A stretch of DNA of 64,000 bases from Taxillus chinensis (GCA_023512835.1 CM042092.1:50660400-50724399); one strand, 5' to 3'. Shown: positions 1 through 11,842, counted from the first letter of the stretch. A program made the numbers and translations. Notes: generated by a model from the sequence alone, not told the origin.

Positions 1-714
1 CAGGACTTCATTCATACGGAGTAAGCAACCACTGACACGGAGTAAGGATCCAAGCTTTGTTGATACGGAGTAAGGAACCTTATGACAGACTAAGAAGACG
101 CTGCTTCATCATTTCCAAGTTGCTTTTATTGCAATCATCTCGCTTCGTCCCGATGTAAAACAAACCCGTTGAAAACCTAAATTACCTTACACGTGGATCA
201 CGCGGAGATGTGGACGCGGTCTCAAATGCAATTAGAATCAAGCAAGAAATCATTACAACTTATGCTTCCAATATCTCGAGCTCCACATCCGCAGTAGTTA
301 AAGCTTCAGCATTTTCCGATGAAGAACTTCAATGCTTTACACTATTCGGAGAATGCAGTTCCAAGATAGATTCCTAGGATGTCTATATATATAGCAATGT
401 AAAAAGCTAAATATATACGCACGCGCTTACTTGTACTCATATACTTACAAGCGTGTATCGTGTGAAATAGCTCATACAGAGATTTACAACCTAGTGTGTG
501 TAACCATAAACAGAGTGTTGTGTTGTAATCAGCTAAAACGCTATTTTGCTTTGTTGTAATTATCTTCAGATAATAAAACAACATACTTCCACTACCTGGT
601 TAATCTTCCGCACTGATTTTATCTGTTTAACCAGAGTGAGTGTCTAGCCATTAAGAGAGAGAAAAAAATTTCAAAGAGCCTATTCACCCCTCTCTAGGCT
701 CTGCAGGACCAACA
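1..714 (+). mobile_element. Ty1/copia LTR, 3' part, truncated by window edge
   Basis: The sequence ends in ...GGACCAACA followed by AG and a TGGTATCAGAGC primer-binding site, so this is the end of a 5' LTR read on the plus strand. The first 90 bases carry the motif ACGGAGTAAG three times, the same motif that fills the LTRs at 46829-48268 and 57988-59436 on the other strand. The last 45 bases (AAGAGCCTATTCACC...CTAGGCTC) also match the end of those LTRs. It is therefore a diverged relative of that copia family. The internal region is lost after about 790. Confidence 0.75.
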
Positions 715-716
715 AG

Positions 717-731
717 TGGTATCAGAGCAAG
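717..731 (+). other. Primer-binding site, initiator-Met tRNA type
   Basis: TGGTATCAGAGCAAG lies two bases after the LTR end, the classic plant copia arrangement complementary to the 3' end of initiator methionine tRNA. A second, degenerate copy (tggtatcagccc) follows at about 779, suggesting a small duplication. Confidence 0.8.
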
Positions 732-789
732 TTCTACCTGCTCGTAGAGATCCCTCACTCCCTCTCAACTCAACAAGTGGTATCAGCCC

Positions 790-1555
790 ATGCAGGCCAC
801 GGGCCAAAGGCCCGTTCAACCCTCATACCTCTAAGGTGTTGCCCAAAACTTATTACAATCTCACTCAATGCCACGCACAATTATACAATAAACACCCCGC
901 TTACATAACAATAAGTCCCATAGTATATAGGGTCACCATGCCCAAAACATGGCGGCATAACAGTAAATATTCTCAAACGTGTACATAGGTCTCAGTCTCA
1001 AAACATTACAATGCCTCAAGCCACAAACACCAAATTAAATGAAACCAATAGAACAAAGAAAAGCTCCTGTCACCTAGTGAGGTAGCCTCTTAACACCTGC
1101 TAGGACCTGTAAAAAAAGATATCAAAGGTGGGTGAGCAAACCATAGCTTAGTAGGGAACAAGTCTCCCAGGGCTAACCCAATATCTTTACATCTACATGC
1201 TCTGTGAATTCATGTGTCAGGGTAGTGTATTACATCACAGTTATAACAACACAATTAGAAAAATACAAAAGTTCTTGTCCACTCCAGGATGTTCTCATGC
1301 CCACTCTCGAGTTGTCCCCTTAATGGAGCCTCAATGTTGTCTCCTCAATGGGACCTAATGTTCAAAAACAGAGAAATAATATAATTCAATTGCAATATCA
1401 CACTTATGGGAACATTACACATTCAAGTACAGTTAAGACACATCAAATACATTAACTCAATTCTCAAAACTCTTCATATCGACCATAAACCTACATAGGT
1501 TGACCATAACCATGAAAACTCTCCATATCAATCAAAGGGGTTCAATTTCGCTCTA
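790..1555 (-). repeat. Decayed chromovirus-like LTR fragment
   Basis: The stretch at 1095-1250 (a 'cacctgctaggacctg' motif, then 'ggtgggtgagcaaaccatagcttagtaggg', then 'acatctacatgc') is a diverged match to the chromovirus LTRs at 31385-31510 and 38615-38740. No boundaries, TSD or coding sequence were found, so it is a relic. Confidence 0.55.
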
Positions 1556-1790
1556 TTTTGGTCAATCCAGCCCCCAGATCGATCACATCTACCACTCCAC
1601 ATCGACCACATTAACCACATCAACCCCTCAACATTGGCTACATCGACCACATTGACCACCCACATCGACCACCCAATTCCAAATCGACCAAGCTATTGAG
1701 AGAAGAATTTGCTCTAGTTGACCTTGACCAACACTAGGCTAAGTTGACCACATCGACCACTCTACGCCGACCCTGTTGACGTTCTTCTTC
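1556..1790. repeat. Degenerate short repeats of TCGACCACAT type
   Basis: About a dozen imperfect copies of 'atcgaccacat' or 'ttgaccac' occur with irregular spacing. They are probably a decayed minisatellite inside an LTR relic. No ORF is associated. Confidence 0.6.
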
Positions 1791-1904
1791 ATTTCCAGCG
1801 GGTTCTTTACCCAGTTCTACCCAAAACTCGATTCCTAATGCCTTAAACAAGATCCCTAAGACACAAGCATATCCACAACATCTCTTTAATATATTAGTAC
1901 TTTG

Positions 1905-2585
1905 ATACAAGGGTAGGGCACTAAAAATATTAGGAAATTGTTAAGTATATAATAGTGCTCATAAATAATTTATAATTACTTAGCTAAATCTATATAAATA
2001 AAATAAGCAAGGTTGATCCCACAAAGATATTGTTACTTCTCGGGTCAAGGATATATACACTAGAACTTGCCACAAGTATAGGAAAAAATAAAGAATAAAC
2101 TATTTAGCCTATCCTATGCGTAACTAACCTAAATTAATTATGATGATGGAGCTAGTAGTGACAGGTATTATAATAGTTATACACCTTAAGGTATGGAGGT
2201 TGGATGATGGGTCTTTCCTTAAATATTTATTATATGAATTATGTACCTTACTGTGATTAAAAACTCAACTTTCTAATGCATTGACTATTCTCTCTTGAGT
2301 GATATGGTTGTATGCACACCCTAGCTTAGTAGACTTTTAATTATCCTTTTGCCCTCACCTGAAATGTCTATATATGATATCTTGTGCGGATGATTTGGAA
2401 AGACTCATACTTGCCTAAATTGATTTTTGGAGAACTTCATGTAATTACATTTTAGGCCCTTTAACTAAGAACATTGACCGTCTTTTAATTTATTTTTATT
2501 TTTTGTGGTCAAAACTATTTTGATCATAACCTCTCTTCAGAATTAAACGCATTTAAGTGTATTAGTCTTTAAATTTTAGCCCTAT
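1905..2585. repeat. AT-rich LTR relics, no gene
   Basis: The motif 'ggttgatcccacaaagat' near 2010 resembles the 'gggtcgatcccactgagat' block of the Athila-like LTRs at 61300. The end (2470-2585: 'cattgaccgtcttttaa', 'gatcataacctc', 'gtgtattagtct') resembles 14425-14545 of the Tat/Ogre LTR. I see no coding sequence. Confidence 0.4.
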
Positions 2586-3046
2586 CACTGCAAAAAATAA
2601 GAGTAATTGAGACTAAATTAGGAACAAATTGCTACTTGTCTCAAATTAGCAGTCTAAAATTTTTCCAAAAATTCTAACTTAGTAAGTTTCAAAATCACTA
2701 AAAAATTAATTTCAAATTTTTTAGTAAGCTAAAATTGTCATTTACGGTAACACTGTATAAAAATTGAAACCTTCAGCCAAAAATGGACCCATTAATTAAA
2801 TATTGGCTTTTCCTCTTCCTTCTTCTTCCTCTCCTTGCTACATTCACGCGCTCGGAGGGTCCATCTCCTTCATACCTCGACTTTGTCTTCTCCCTTATCT
2901 ATGCTGTTTTAATCAGCCATGGTCATTTTTGGCCATTATAGAGGGATTGCGGTGGGGCGGGGGGCCATATAGGTCCCTTTCACACCTAGGGTTTTCGGAA
3001 AGGCGATAGATGGATTGCTTCATTGCGAATCTTTACTGAGATGGAG

Positions 3047-3051
<5 letters not shown>

Positions 3052-3114
<63 letters not shown>
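3052..3114. repeat. (TC)31 microsatellite
   Basis: An uninterrupted TC dinucleotide run. Apparent Ser-Leu or Arg-Glu repeat ORFs across it are artefacts of the repeat. Confidence 0.97.
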
Positions 3115-3118
<4 letters not shown>

Positions 3119-3465
3119 TCGTTTTTGCTAGATTCAAATGGTGGCCCGTTCATCCTTCGGAGGTTTTCTTCCATCATCGGTGAAAGGGGAATGGAAGTTT
3201 CGTCGTTTTGTTTCACCATCGGTTCCTCCTTCGACGCTGGTTAGAAATACCTTCATATCCTTCTGTTTATATATATATATATATGATTTTTACTATTTGG
3301 GGTTTGGTAGGTGCCAATTGGTGTGGGTGCAAGGAAGATATATCCCCTGATCTGCAAATGAGATCTAATACCATACCTATAAGGCAATCATTGGCGGAAA
3401 TGCATTAGAAAATATACTAAGTTTATATTTCCCCCTCTTTAGTATGCATCTGAAAGCTATGTCTA

Positions 3466-3935
3466 TGTTGAGGACCTTGATTAGGATCCAACAACAATCT
3501 AGAGATGGATAACAGAATTTACCCAAACCCTAGCCCAAGCGATTCAAGTATTAAACTGGAAAAGCCAAAATAATAATAAACCTCTAATATGAGAGTTTAT
3601 AATTGGTAAAACACTCTTCAATGATTTATTACATCTGAATGCAAGGCCTATTTATAGGCAAACCAATAACTATGAATTGGAAACCTAATACAATTAGGAA
3701 ACTAAAGTAAAATACCAAAATACCCTAATTAAATAAAGGGAAGTAATAAAAAGGAAATACTAATGCAAATTAAATAAAGGAAAGTAAATAAAAATGAAAA
3801 ACTTCTAATACGATAAGAAAAGTAAATATATGGAAAGACTTCTAGACGAAGCAAAAGACTTGTTCATCAAGGCAAGACACGTAGCGGGCTTCGTCTTCAA
3901 TACTGCTTCTCGTGAATAGTGCAAGGTCTTTATCA
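3466..3935 (-). repeat. 3' LTR of the 1.84-kb element
   Basis: 470 bp, TG...CA; the partner of 4839-5308. The adjacent purine tract at 3936-3950 primes plus-strand synthesis. Confidence 0.9.
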
Positions 3936-4771
3936 TTCCCCCACCCTTCGAAATTTCCCTTGTCCTCAAGGGAGAATTGGGGAAACTGTTCTACATCTAA
4001 AGTAGAGCGCCCCATTAATCCCAGAAACCCATAATCCTTTATAAATTTCCTGACTTCCTTTCTTGTGTGAATCTCCTGCCTCACTGTCACAAAATTAAAC
4101 TCCTGCAAAAACTGAAACGAAACAGATCTCGAATCTATTGTGAGTTCTACCAACATCTCTGGCTTGTGGAACACTTTTGCAAATAGGGATGACAATGAGT
4201 GATAACAAAAAGTCGTGGCCTGAGAGGGTTGAGCATCAGTCGGTCCAATTATGAAGGCCACGTTGTTGGGAACAATTACAAACTGGGTGCGCCTTGCGTC
4301 GAGGGCATCGCCTAACTAGACATCATCAAGGACAAAGATCATGTTGTTGAGAGACTCTTCAATGGTGACGACCTTCTTGACTTTGACTTGGGCATCATTC
4401 ACCACGGTAGAGGAAATCAAAGGAATCAAGAACTCTAAAGTTAGAGTTGGGTCGCCAATCCCTTTAGATGAGTCACCAGATGGGAACTCAGCCTCATGTT
4501 GTGATTCTTGTGAGCTCTGAAAACATGGTTCATCTTCAACGCTTGAAATATCTTTCACCTCCTGTGAAGTTTGTCGTGACCTACAATCATCTTCTTGAGT
4601 TCGTCTACATCTTATAGGATCTTTTCCCTTGTATGCAAATAATCGATCAATTTTCTGATTGATTCTGTCTTGGAATCGAACCATCTTTGCTAAAGTTGTC
4701 GAAAGCTCTGTCATGGAATTCTCCAGGGCTTCAAATCGTTGCATGTTCGTCCTTGCCGCCTCCTCCGTCAT
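3842..4771 (-). pseudogene. Unknown ORF of the small LTR element, coiled-coil N-terminus, one stop
   Basis: From an ATG at 4771 the frame runs 151 codons to a TAG at 4316-4318. It then continues in the same frame for about 158 more codons, through the purine tract and into the LTR. The first 50 residues (MTEEAARTNMQRFEALENSM onward) have heptad spacing typical of a coiled coil, as at the start of many Ty3/gypsy gag proteins. The middle is rich in Ser, Gln and Glu. I recognise no zinc knuckle, protease or other catalytic motif. It may be a gag remnant or a captured gene; its function is unknown. Confidence 0.5.
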
Positions 4772-4838
4772 TGCTGATAAAGAACGCGAGATAAAATTGA
4801 GAAATCTTAATGAGGATCTCTCAATGAAAGCACCAAAT

Positions 4839-5308
4839 TGTTGAGGACCTTGATTAGGATCCAACAACAATCTAGAGATGGATAACAGAATTTACCCAAA
4901 CCCTAGCCCAAGCGATTCAAGTATTAAACTGGAAAAGCCGAAATAATAATAAACCTCTAATATGAGAGTTTATAATTGGTAAAACACTCTTCAATGATTT
5001 ATTACATCTGAATGCAAGGCCTATTTATAGGCAAACCAGTAACTATGAATTGGAAACCTAATACAATTAGGAAACTAAAGTAAAATACCAAAATATCCTA
5101 ATTAAATAAAGGGAAGTAATAAAAAGGAAATACTAATGCAAATTAAATAAAGGAAAGTAAATAAAAAGGAAAGACTTCTAATACGATAAGAAAAGTAAAT
5201 ATATGGAAAGACTTCTAGACGAAGCAAAAGACTTGTTCATCAAGGCAAGACACGTAGCGGGCTTCGTCTTCAATACTGCTTCTCGTGAATAGCGCAAGGT
5301 CTTTATCA
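4839..5308 (-). repeat. 5' LTR of the 1.84-kb element
   Basis: 470 bp, TG...CA. On the minus strand it is followed by ATTTGGTGCTTTCATTGAG, the expected primer-binding position. I cannot assign the tRNA. Confidence 0.9.
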
Positions 5309-5709
5309 GTCTATCACTTTTGGCACCTCAGGGTTTCTCATAATTTACTATTCAGTAATAGAGTTAAGAACATAGTACTTGTTTGCTTTTATTAGTACTT
5401 CAGGAAAAATTGTTGTGATAATAACTAAGAATTGCACTGTGGTGATGATGGCACTGTGACTTGTTTACTGGTAGAAGTTATTGTGGATTTACTGGTGACT
5501 TGTTTATGCAGGACTACAGGAGGCAACATATGTCAAATAACTTTTGTAATTATGATGGCACTGTGATTTATTGTTGTGCCTCACCTTTTTTTTCAATTAT
5601 GCTAAATTGTTTTGCTCACGGCCAACCTTACAATCTGACTTTCAAAGCTGTTAAATGTGGAAAATCTTCTGTTTTGCTGTTTGATCATTAACTTCTTTTG
5701 AATTTGCCT

Positions 5710-6095
5710 TCACTTCTGTGCAATTCTATGACAAGTTCAACATGCGCCATGACATTGCAGACTTTCATTAACTACTTGTGGCAGGTCCCTAGTCATCGTA
5801 ATGCATGGAGGCAGGTATGATCTGCATGTACTGACAAGTAAATTCTCTTCTACATTCTGTTCAAGAACTAAACATTTCTTCAGTCACTTTTTTTTCTCTC
5901 CTCCCTGTCATCCAGATTGCTAAGGAAGAGGAGAAGGGCGTATACCTAAGTTTCTTGATCAATAATAGTATTTATCTTCTTGATGAAAGTCTTAACAAAA
6001 TTCTTGAACTAAAAGAGTTGGAGGCAGTGATGTCTGACAAAGCAGAATGAGAGCAAAGGCCATCTCATGAAAGGCGGGAGAGAACCCGCCTCTTG
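5710..6095 (+). pseudogene. Ubiquitin conjugation factor E4 (UFD2 type) gene fragment, broken
   Basis: Two exon pieces match the conserved core of plant E4/UFD2 ubiquitin chain elongation factors: QFYDKFNMRHDIAD then YLWQVPSHRNAWRQ in 5710-5814, and IAKEEEKGVYL, IYLLDESLNKILELKELEA and ERRERTRL in 5916-6095. They are separated by a GT-AG intron at 5815-5915, so the copy came from genomic DNA and not from mRNA. It is broken by a frameshift near 5765, a TGA at about 6047 where the family has Trp, and loss of both ends. The U-box (the E2-binding part) is absent. It lies inside the putative CACTA-like element, which suggests transposon capture. E4 identity is recalled from family knowledge, not searched. 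Confidence 0.75.
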
Positions 6096-6381
6096 TTGGT
6101 AGTGCCTTGGGACAAATAATTACTAAGGATTTGGGACAGAAAAAATGGTGGCAAATAATTTTGGACGAAAAAAATCATTTCAAATATTTTTAAATTTAAT
6201 TAATTAACAGGACTAACGTTGGAACGACAATAATCGGCGCAAAAAAAATTTGTACAGATGAATTTCATTTCAAAAATTTCATTTAAGACAATAGCAATTA
6301 AGATAACTATGTGATAATTTAAAATTGTCTCAAATATTAATTTGAGATAAAATTGTATCTCAATAGTTTATTTTTTTAGTG

Positions 6382-7046
6382 TCTTGTACATTTCAAATAT
6401 TTGTCAAAGAGATATTTAATTTTGTGCTTCTTTACTAAATGTGATGATACATCTAAATTGAACAAAATAAAATCTAACACCATTTATCTGTAAGTAAGAT
6501 TGTGAAACATTATCATCTAGCTACTAATCATCTAAGTTTTTTTATCCTATCACAATCCTATTAGTCAATTATTCACATTCTCTACAAAGTGAATAGCCAT
6601 AATTATAAATAGTCACTTTCCTTTTTGAGCAAAAATAAGAATATATATTATAAATAATGCTATATACAATTGAAATTGTAAATAGCCATGATAACAAAAT
6701 AACATACCAAATCGTGGGAGAAAAAAAAATACCAGCGGCCATTTTACCCAAAATATTTTTGATATATTATTAATGTGACACATTTAAGTTGTATTATTAG
6801 CACTTGCAAAAATTAATTTGGCTTTCTAAAAATTGTGGTCCCAAATCACAAACAAATTTGTATTTTCTGATCACAATTAATTAACAAAAACGGGAACCAC
6901 TCCATAAAGGGGTTCAGGCCTCGGAAAGGAAACCGACCACGGATGGATGTCCACAAGATGTAAAACTAGAAATAAAGGTATCATCCACTTATTTTGAGAA
7001 CGACTATAATAACTAGACAGTGATCAGGCCTCTTCGACTAATGTTT
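6382..7046. other. AT-rich intergenic DNA downstream of P0
   Basis: I see no credible coding sequence. It includes the 3' flank of the P0 gene; no clear AATAAA was found close to the stop. Confidence 0.6.
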
Positions 7047-9088
7047 TCAAAGATCAAACAAATTGGATACGAAGTTGTCATCATCTTCCTCTTCTTCTGG
7101 CTCTTCCATCTTCAGTTCCTCCATGGTAACAGGGGCAGCAGCTGGAGCATCGTTGGTAACTGCGGCAGCAGCCACTGCTGCAACGAACTTGCTTGGATCC
7201 TGCAACGTGCCATTTAAACAATTATCAGGTCTGGGGAGTGATAAAATGCAATAATTACAGATATGGTGTAAATTAAATAAAATATCATATATAACAAACA
7301 TCTGGCGTCGACCTTTAAGTACTCCTTCACTTCCCCGGCCTGGGGGAAAGAATAGTCTGTTTCCAGAGCTACAGAAAGGACATTCTTGTAGGCACCGATA
7401 AACATGTGGGATGCAGCAGCAAGGGTCGGGTAAGAGATCGCCAAGGACAGAGAGGCAACAGTGGAAACCCCAGCAGCAAACCTCGCAGCAAGTTCTTCTT
7501 CCGTGAGATCAAGCACTTCAGGACGGTAGACAGACCCGTCGTCGTAAACCGAAACGACGCCAAGCCCATAAGAAAATGGTTTCATTCCAAGCTTCGCGAG
7601 TAGAGCCGCCTCAGAAGAGCCGACCTTGTCCCCTTTCCTCATAAGCTCCACAGCGGTAATAATCTCCACAGAACCTTTGTTAATCTTTGTTGGGATATTA
7701 AGCGCCTGAAATGCCAGAGCACGACAGATTGTCGTAAACGCAAAGGACGAAAATTGCGGGACTAATTAATTTGAAGAGGAGAAGAATAAAAAAACGAACC
7801 TGGAAGAAAGAAGTATGAGATGGATCAAGCGATGTGTTCCCAGGGGGGATAACAACGTCAATGGGAGCGACGCTGCCAACACGTGCTGGAGCTCCAACCT
7901 TGATGACGTACAAAACTAAGTTAAGTAGTAAGCCAACCATTAAGTCATATTTGGCCGTGCACGTAACTCATTCGCGCCACCACCAATCAATCTTCAACCA
8001 ACCAAAAACATATAACAAGCACGAATAAAAAATGCCCACACTATCATCTATATAGGCCATAGATTGTTCTCAACTCATACACGTACTATTCACAGAAAAT
8101 TATATAGAGAACCAACAACCATACCATAGCCATCCGAGTGACATCAATTGAAGTAAGTCAAAACTCCAACACTAGATTTATTAAATTATACTTCGAACTA
8201 GAAGAGCACGTGCATTAATTGAAATAATTAAAAAGCAGCGACATTAATTTAGAGAATTAACAGGATCCTACCACAGTCAAAAGATTATTTGCAATCGCCA
8301 CAACAGCTTTATTCCCAGTATATATGTGTATCGAGATGCATGTAATCAATCAAATAATAAATTCAAAACTAAAAGAAATTAATTAGTATAGCGTTCCATA
8401 TTAATTGCTGTAAATTCAAAGATCATTCCTTTTTAACTTGTACCAGTCAGAGGCCCAAAACGGATGCAGAGCTAGCTAGAGAGATCCACAGAGCACCATC
8501 ACATAAACAGCTAAGGCTCAAAACCATAAACTATATGAAAAACAAAATATGAAAATATAATACTTGCACCCAAAAAATAAAACCGCAATAAGATGTACCG
8601 TGTACTTGGCGACTTCATCACGAATCCCCTTCAGATCTCCCTTAGTGAACAACAGTCCTACGTTCCCCTGACAAGTTCACACCAGGAAATATCACAACGA
8701 ATCAAGTTTCAGCATTAATGACAACATCAATAAAACTCAGACAATAAATAAGTAAATGACAGAACCCACAAATCTATGTATTAAAACTCAGACACAAGAA
8801 AGATACGAGCAGGGAGGAGGATTAACGTACCGCAAGGAGATGGATGAGGTTGAGGAAGTCCTTGTTACCGGTCCTCTCAGCGTGAAGACGAACCGACCGC
8901 TTCATCATGGTGTTCTTCCCCATCAACAGGACCGATTCGCCACGCATGCCTTTTCGGATGATCTGAAGCTGGTGCGACCCAACATTGTCGACGCACACGA
9001 CCAGGATCTTGGAGTAGCCGTCGAGGTACTGGCATAGCTTCTTGTCGTACAGCACCTTTCTCTGCGCCCTAGACAGCTTCACCGCCAT
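7047..9088 (-). CDS. RPP0: 60S acidic ribosomal protein P0 (uL10), 5 exons
   Basis: P0 anchors the P1/P2 stalk on 28S rRNA in the large ribosomal subunit and helps recruit elongation factors. Exons: 8831-9088, 8599-8667, 7800-7898, 7313-7705 and 7047-7199. All four introns are GT-AG and every exon is a whole number of codons (86, 23, 33, 131 and 50 plus stop), giving 323 residues, normal for P0. Family motifs: [13 protein letters not shown] and [12 protein letters not shown] (L10 domain), VGAPARVG...[12 protein letters not shown] (insertion domain), [14 protein letters not shown] and [19 protein letters not shown], then an Ala-rich hinge and an acidic tail. The ATG at 9088 was chosen because it gives the family start MAVK; an upstream in-frame ATG lies at the TATA box. 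The last residues ([12 protein letters not shown]) differ from the usual SDDDMGFGLFD ending. The frame is fully open, so it is probably functional but a divergent paralogue. Confidence 0.95.
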
Positions 9089-9108
9089 TCTTGATGTCCG
9101 AGACGGAG

Positions 9109-9117
9109 TTAGGGTTT
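9109..9117 (-). promoter_or_regulatory. Telo-box AAACCCTAA in P0 5' leader
   Basis: AAACCCTAA lies about 20 bases upstream of the P0 start codon. Plant ribosomal protein genes commonly carry this element near the transcription start, where it boosts expression in dividing cells. Confidence 0.8.
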
Positions 9118-9189
9118 CGGAGAGAGACAGAGAACTCAGACCCTGCGGCTTCGGCTGCCACTGCGGGTGCGATTGCGGCTCTGGGTCCA

Positions 9190-9197
9190 ATTTATAG
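9190..9197 (-). promoter_or_regulatory. TATA box of P0 gene
   Basis: CTATAAAT on the minus strand, about 100 bases upstream of the start codon and about 75 upstream of the telo-box. The position fits a short leader. Confidence 0.7.
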
Positions 9198-11842
9198 CCG
9201 AAAGCCCCGGAATAGGCCTCTATGGGTACGGCTTCAGAGTGTTTGGATACCCGGATAGTTTTGTTACCGTCTTGTCCCGGACGCTAAACCGACTATTCGT
9301 CATATGCTTGGGCAACGGGCAAAAAAAGAAAGAAAAACTTCCCCGTATAACAAAAACTAGACAGAAGCTGTGAGGGATAATATGAAGGTGTGACTTTGCA
9401 TGCATAATGAATTGCCCATGCATATATATGTTTATATATACCATAAAGCTTTTAATTCTAGTGATAGTCCCATAGAAAGCAACGTATAGTACTTAATGTC
9501 AATAATTGCCTCAGCCTCGCGCAAAAAAAAAAAGAAAAGAAAAGAAAAGAAGAAGAGTAAAGTAGCATATAGTTTTTAATATTTGCCATAGCCGCACAAA
9601 AAAGTAAAATATAGTTTCCGTAGTGTCAAACTTTGAATCGTAGCCGGCCTTGGCCGAACCTAAGTATGAGGCGCTTCCACAGGAGTACACTTTAAAAAAG
9701 CTACTATTAAATAAATACAAAAATTTTAAGAAAAAATCACTCTCAGAGAGCAAATTAAACTTTTATTACGAGTTCAAATTTATTATCATTACTATCGATG
9801 CTCAAATAGAATTTTTATTAGGTTTACTTCTATCCTCTTAAACACAAATTAAATAAGCCAAATAACTTACCATTATTGATAGCTTAGACCAATAATAAGT
9901 CAGCAAATTGTACCAACGTTAAAGATTTTTAGACTTGTAATGGTGAGAGCCTGTAAGCTACTAAACGGCTAAGCCTGCAAGTTAAAACCAAAGAAAGCGA
10001 TTTTAGAAATTTAGGAAATAATAAAAGAAATATAAAATTAAATTTGTAAATAACATAAATATTTAAAAAAACCTATGTAACTAACAAACATTAATTTTCT
10101 TAATCAAATTCTCGTATCAGGAAAATTCTAAAAAAAAATATTTGCAAATAAATAAATATTTTCAATTTGACAATAAAAATATTATAAAAATTTCGTTAAT
10201 ATTATTTTTTTATTTTAGTAATGAAATCCAAATTATCCATACAATATAATTTCTAATCAAATTATTATCATGTATCATAGAATTCACAATTGTATCAAAT
10301 AAACACATTAAAAATAAAATTCCATTTTTTAGAACCGGACAAAGGACCCTAGTGATTGAACTGTGATAGTGTTCTCCATCTCTTTTCCTTTACTTCTTTT
10401 TAAATACTATAGGTGATTGCCTGTAGATGGATATTAACTAGTGGAGAGAACGTGAAATAGAAGTTCAATAATATTATGGGTGGCTATGCTCTTCGTCACT
10501 TCTCAAGTCCAATAATTTGGCCAAATGGAGACATGAGACTAGTTATGGAGCCATCGGTCTAAAATTCATAATATTTCTTTATCCTCCAGCCATGAGCCAT
10601 GGTGAAATCGTGGAAGTGTTTGCTTGGCATTTTTATACAATTATATAACTAGCTTATTGCATGGATCAATTCATCAATATCATAATTCATAAATTTTTCT
10701 TCAGGTCTTTATGTGACTTTGTAATAGGCTAATAATAGCATTGCACTAGGCCACTCACGATAGTAAAACTAGGATAATACCACATTATCTATACAATTAA
10801 TACAAAATAATGACACAAATTGGATACAAAGATATATTTAGGCACAAATAAAAAACTAGGTACAAACTAATACAAGAATTTAGGCACAAACTGGTGCACT
10901 ACTAAACCTTGATTTTTTCTATCAAAAATTTAAAGCACCAATACAAAATCTAACCTAATTTTTGAGTTCAAATAAATGTTCAATAATTCAATTCGCACAT
11001 AGTGACACAAACCAACGTTGTAAGCAGTGCCAGTAAAGGCAGTGTACTAACGAATGATGGCCTAGGGAGATCCCGAAGAGGAGAGAGAGATGATGGCAAC
11101 CAGATAGGCCATAGACGACAATAGTCAAGTGGGCTTCGCACCTTTGCCGCTTTGCTAGAGGCCAAAGTGGGAGAGCCAAAGGCGGAGGCTGGAGAGGGAG
11201 GGTTTGGGACGAAGAGTCAGAGATGGCCAACTACAACTAGCAACCAAGTGTTGCCATTTGGGGAGATGACTGACTCTCTGTCCTAAACCCTAAGTCCCAG
11301 AGAGACGAGAGAGTGAGTTGATCAGTCATAATATAAGCCATAAATGATTCCACTGATTCGGAATTAGAGAGGAGGGAGAGGAACCGGAGGTGAGTAGCGC
11401 GACCAAAGTGAGGATGAGGCCTGACCCTGTTAAGCGTAATGTTATGTTAATTGTTTTTTTAGGGGAAGGGGAGGGGGCAAAATTTTGGGCCCTCAATTGA
11501 CGGCCTTAGGTTACAAAAGCCAAGGGTCATTCTATAGCACCTCACATATTCTTGCACAATAAACATGTGATTTATAAACAAGGATACTCATAGTTTTTGT
11601 ATTTTAAAAAAACAAGAGAATCCTGGTGTTTAAAAAAAATGAGGATACTAATATTATGTTGTTTTGGTATCTATTTTTTTAAAACATAATTTTAATGTAC
11701 AATAAAATGTTATACAATAGAGAATTTGATATATATACATATACATGTATAGTAATAATGTGAGCCCAACAATAATAGGTAAGTGTTCTAAGCACTCTAT
11801 CCTTGATTATCTCCTTGGATATGTATGATTTCATGAGGTTAG
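9198..11842. other. AT-rich intergenic region, no gene recognised
   Basis: The open frames here are short and resemble no family I know. A purine-rich block at 11070-11420 and diverged 'ggcacaaataaa' repeats at 10770-10890 are probably old transposon debris. The last bases, GTTAG at 11838-11842, are the target duplication of the Ogre-type element. Confidence 0.5.

Larger units (their letters stand above)
3466..5308 (-). mobile_element. Small non-autonomous LTR retrotransposon (1.84 kb), complete
   Basis: Two direct repeats of exactly 470 bp (3466-3935 and 4839-5308) start with TG and end with CA. They are flanked by a perfect 5-bp target duplication GTCTA (3461-3465 and 5309-5313). By eye the two LTRs differ at about six positions, so the insertion is fairly young. 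A purine tract (GAAGGGTGGGGGAA on the minus strand) abuts the left LTR, which sets the orientation as minus. The 903-bp interior has no protease, RT or integrase, only one unknown ORF. Movement must depend on enzymes of another element. It sits inside the CACTA-like element. Confidence 0.9.
2586..6381. mobile_element. Probable non-autonomous CACTA-type transposon carrying a host gene fragment
   Basis: The left end reads CACTGCAAAAAATAA (2586-2600). The right end, reverse complemented, reads CACTAAAAAAATAA (6368-6381). These are imperfect terminal inverted repeats beginning with CACT, as in the CACTA superfamily. Subterminal DNA at both ends has related short motifs (TTGAGAC, 'gtctcaaat'), typical of this group. 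Flanking trinucleotides are tat and tct, so the 3-bp TSD is imperfect. No transposase is present. Inside lie a broken ubiquitin E4 gene fragment (5710-6095) and a younger LTR element (3466-5308). The boundary call rests on short repeats and needs other copies for confirmation. Confidence 0.45.

Noticed and set aside
2986..3244. Arg-Glu and Ser-Leu repeat ORFs
   Set aside because: Artefacts of the (TC)31 microsatellite.
7020..7603. Plus-strand ORFs opposite P0 exons
   Set aside because: Antisense shadows of conserved P0 coding exons.
8822..9190. Upstream ATG at 9190 as the P0 start
   Set aside because: It overlaps the TATA box and would add about 34 residues not found in P0 proteins; MAVK at 9088 matches the family.
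10980..11230. Overlapping 61- and 80-codon ORFs on the minus strand
   Set aside because: No recognisable motif, no promoter signal, and shared with several frames; left as unannotated intergenic DNA.
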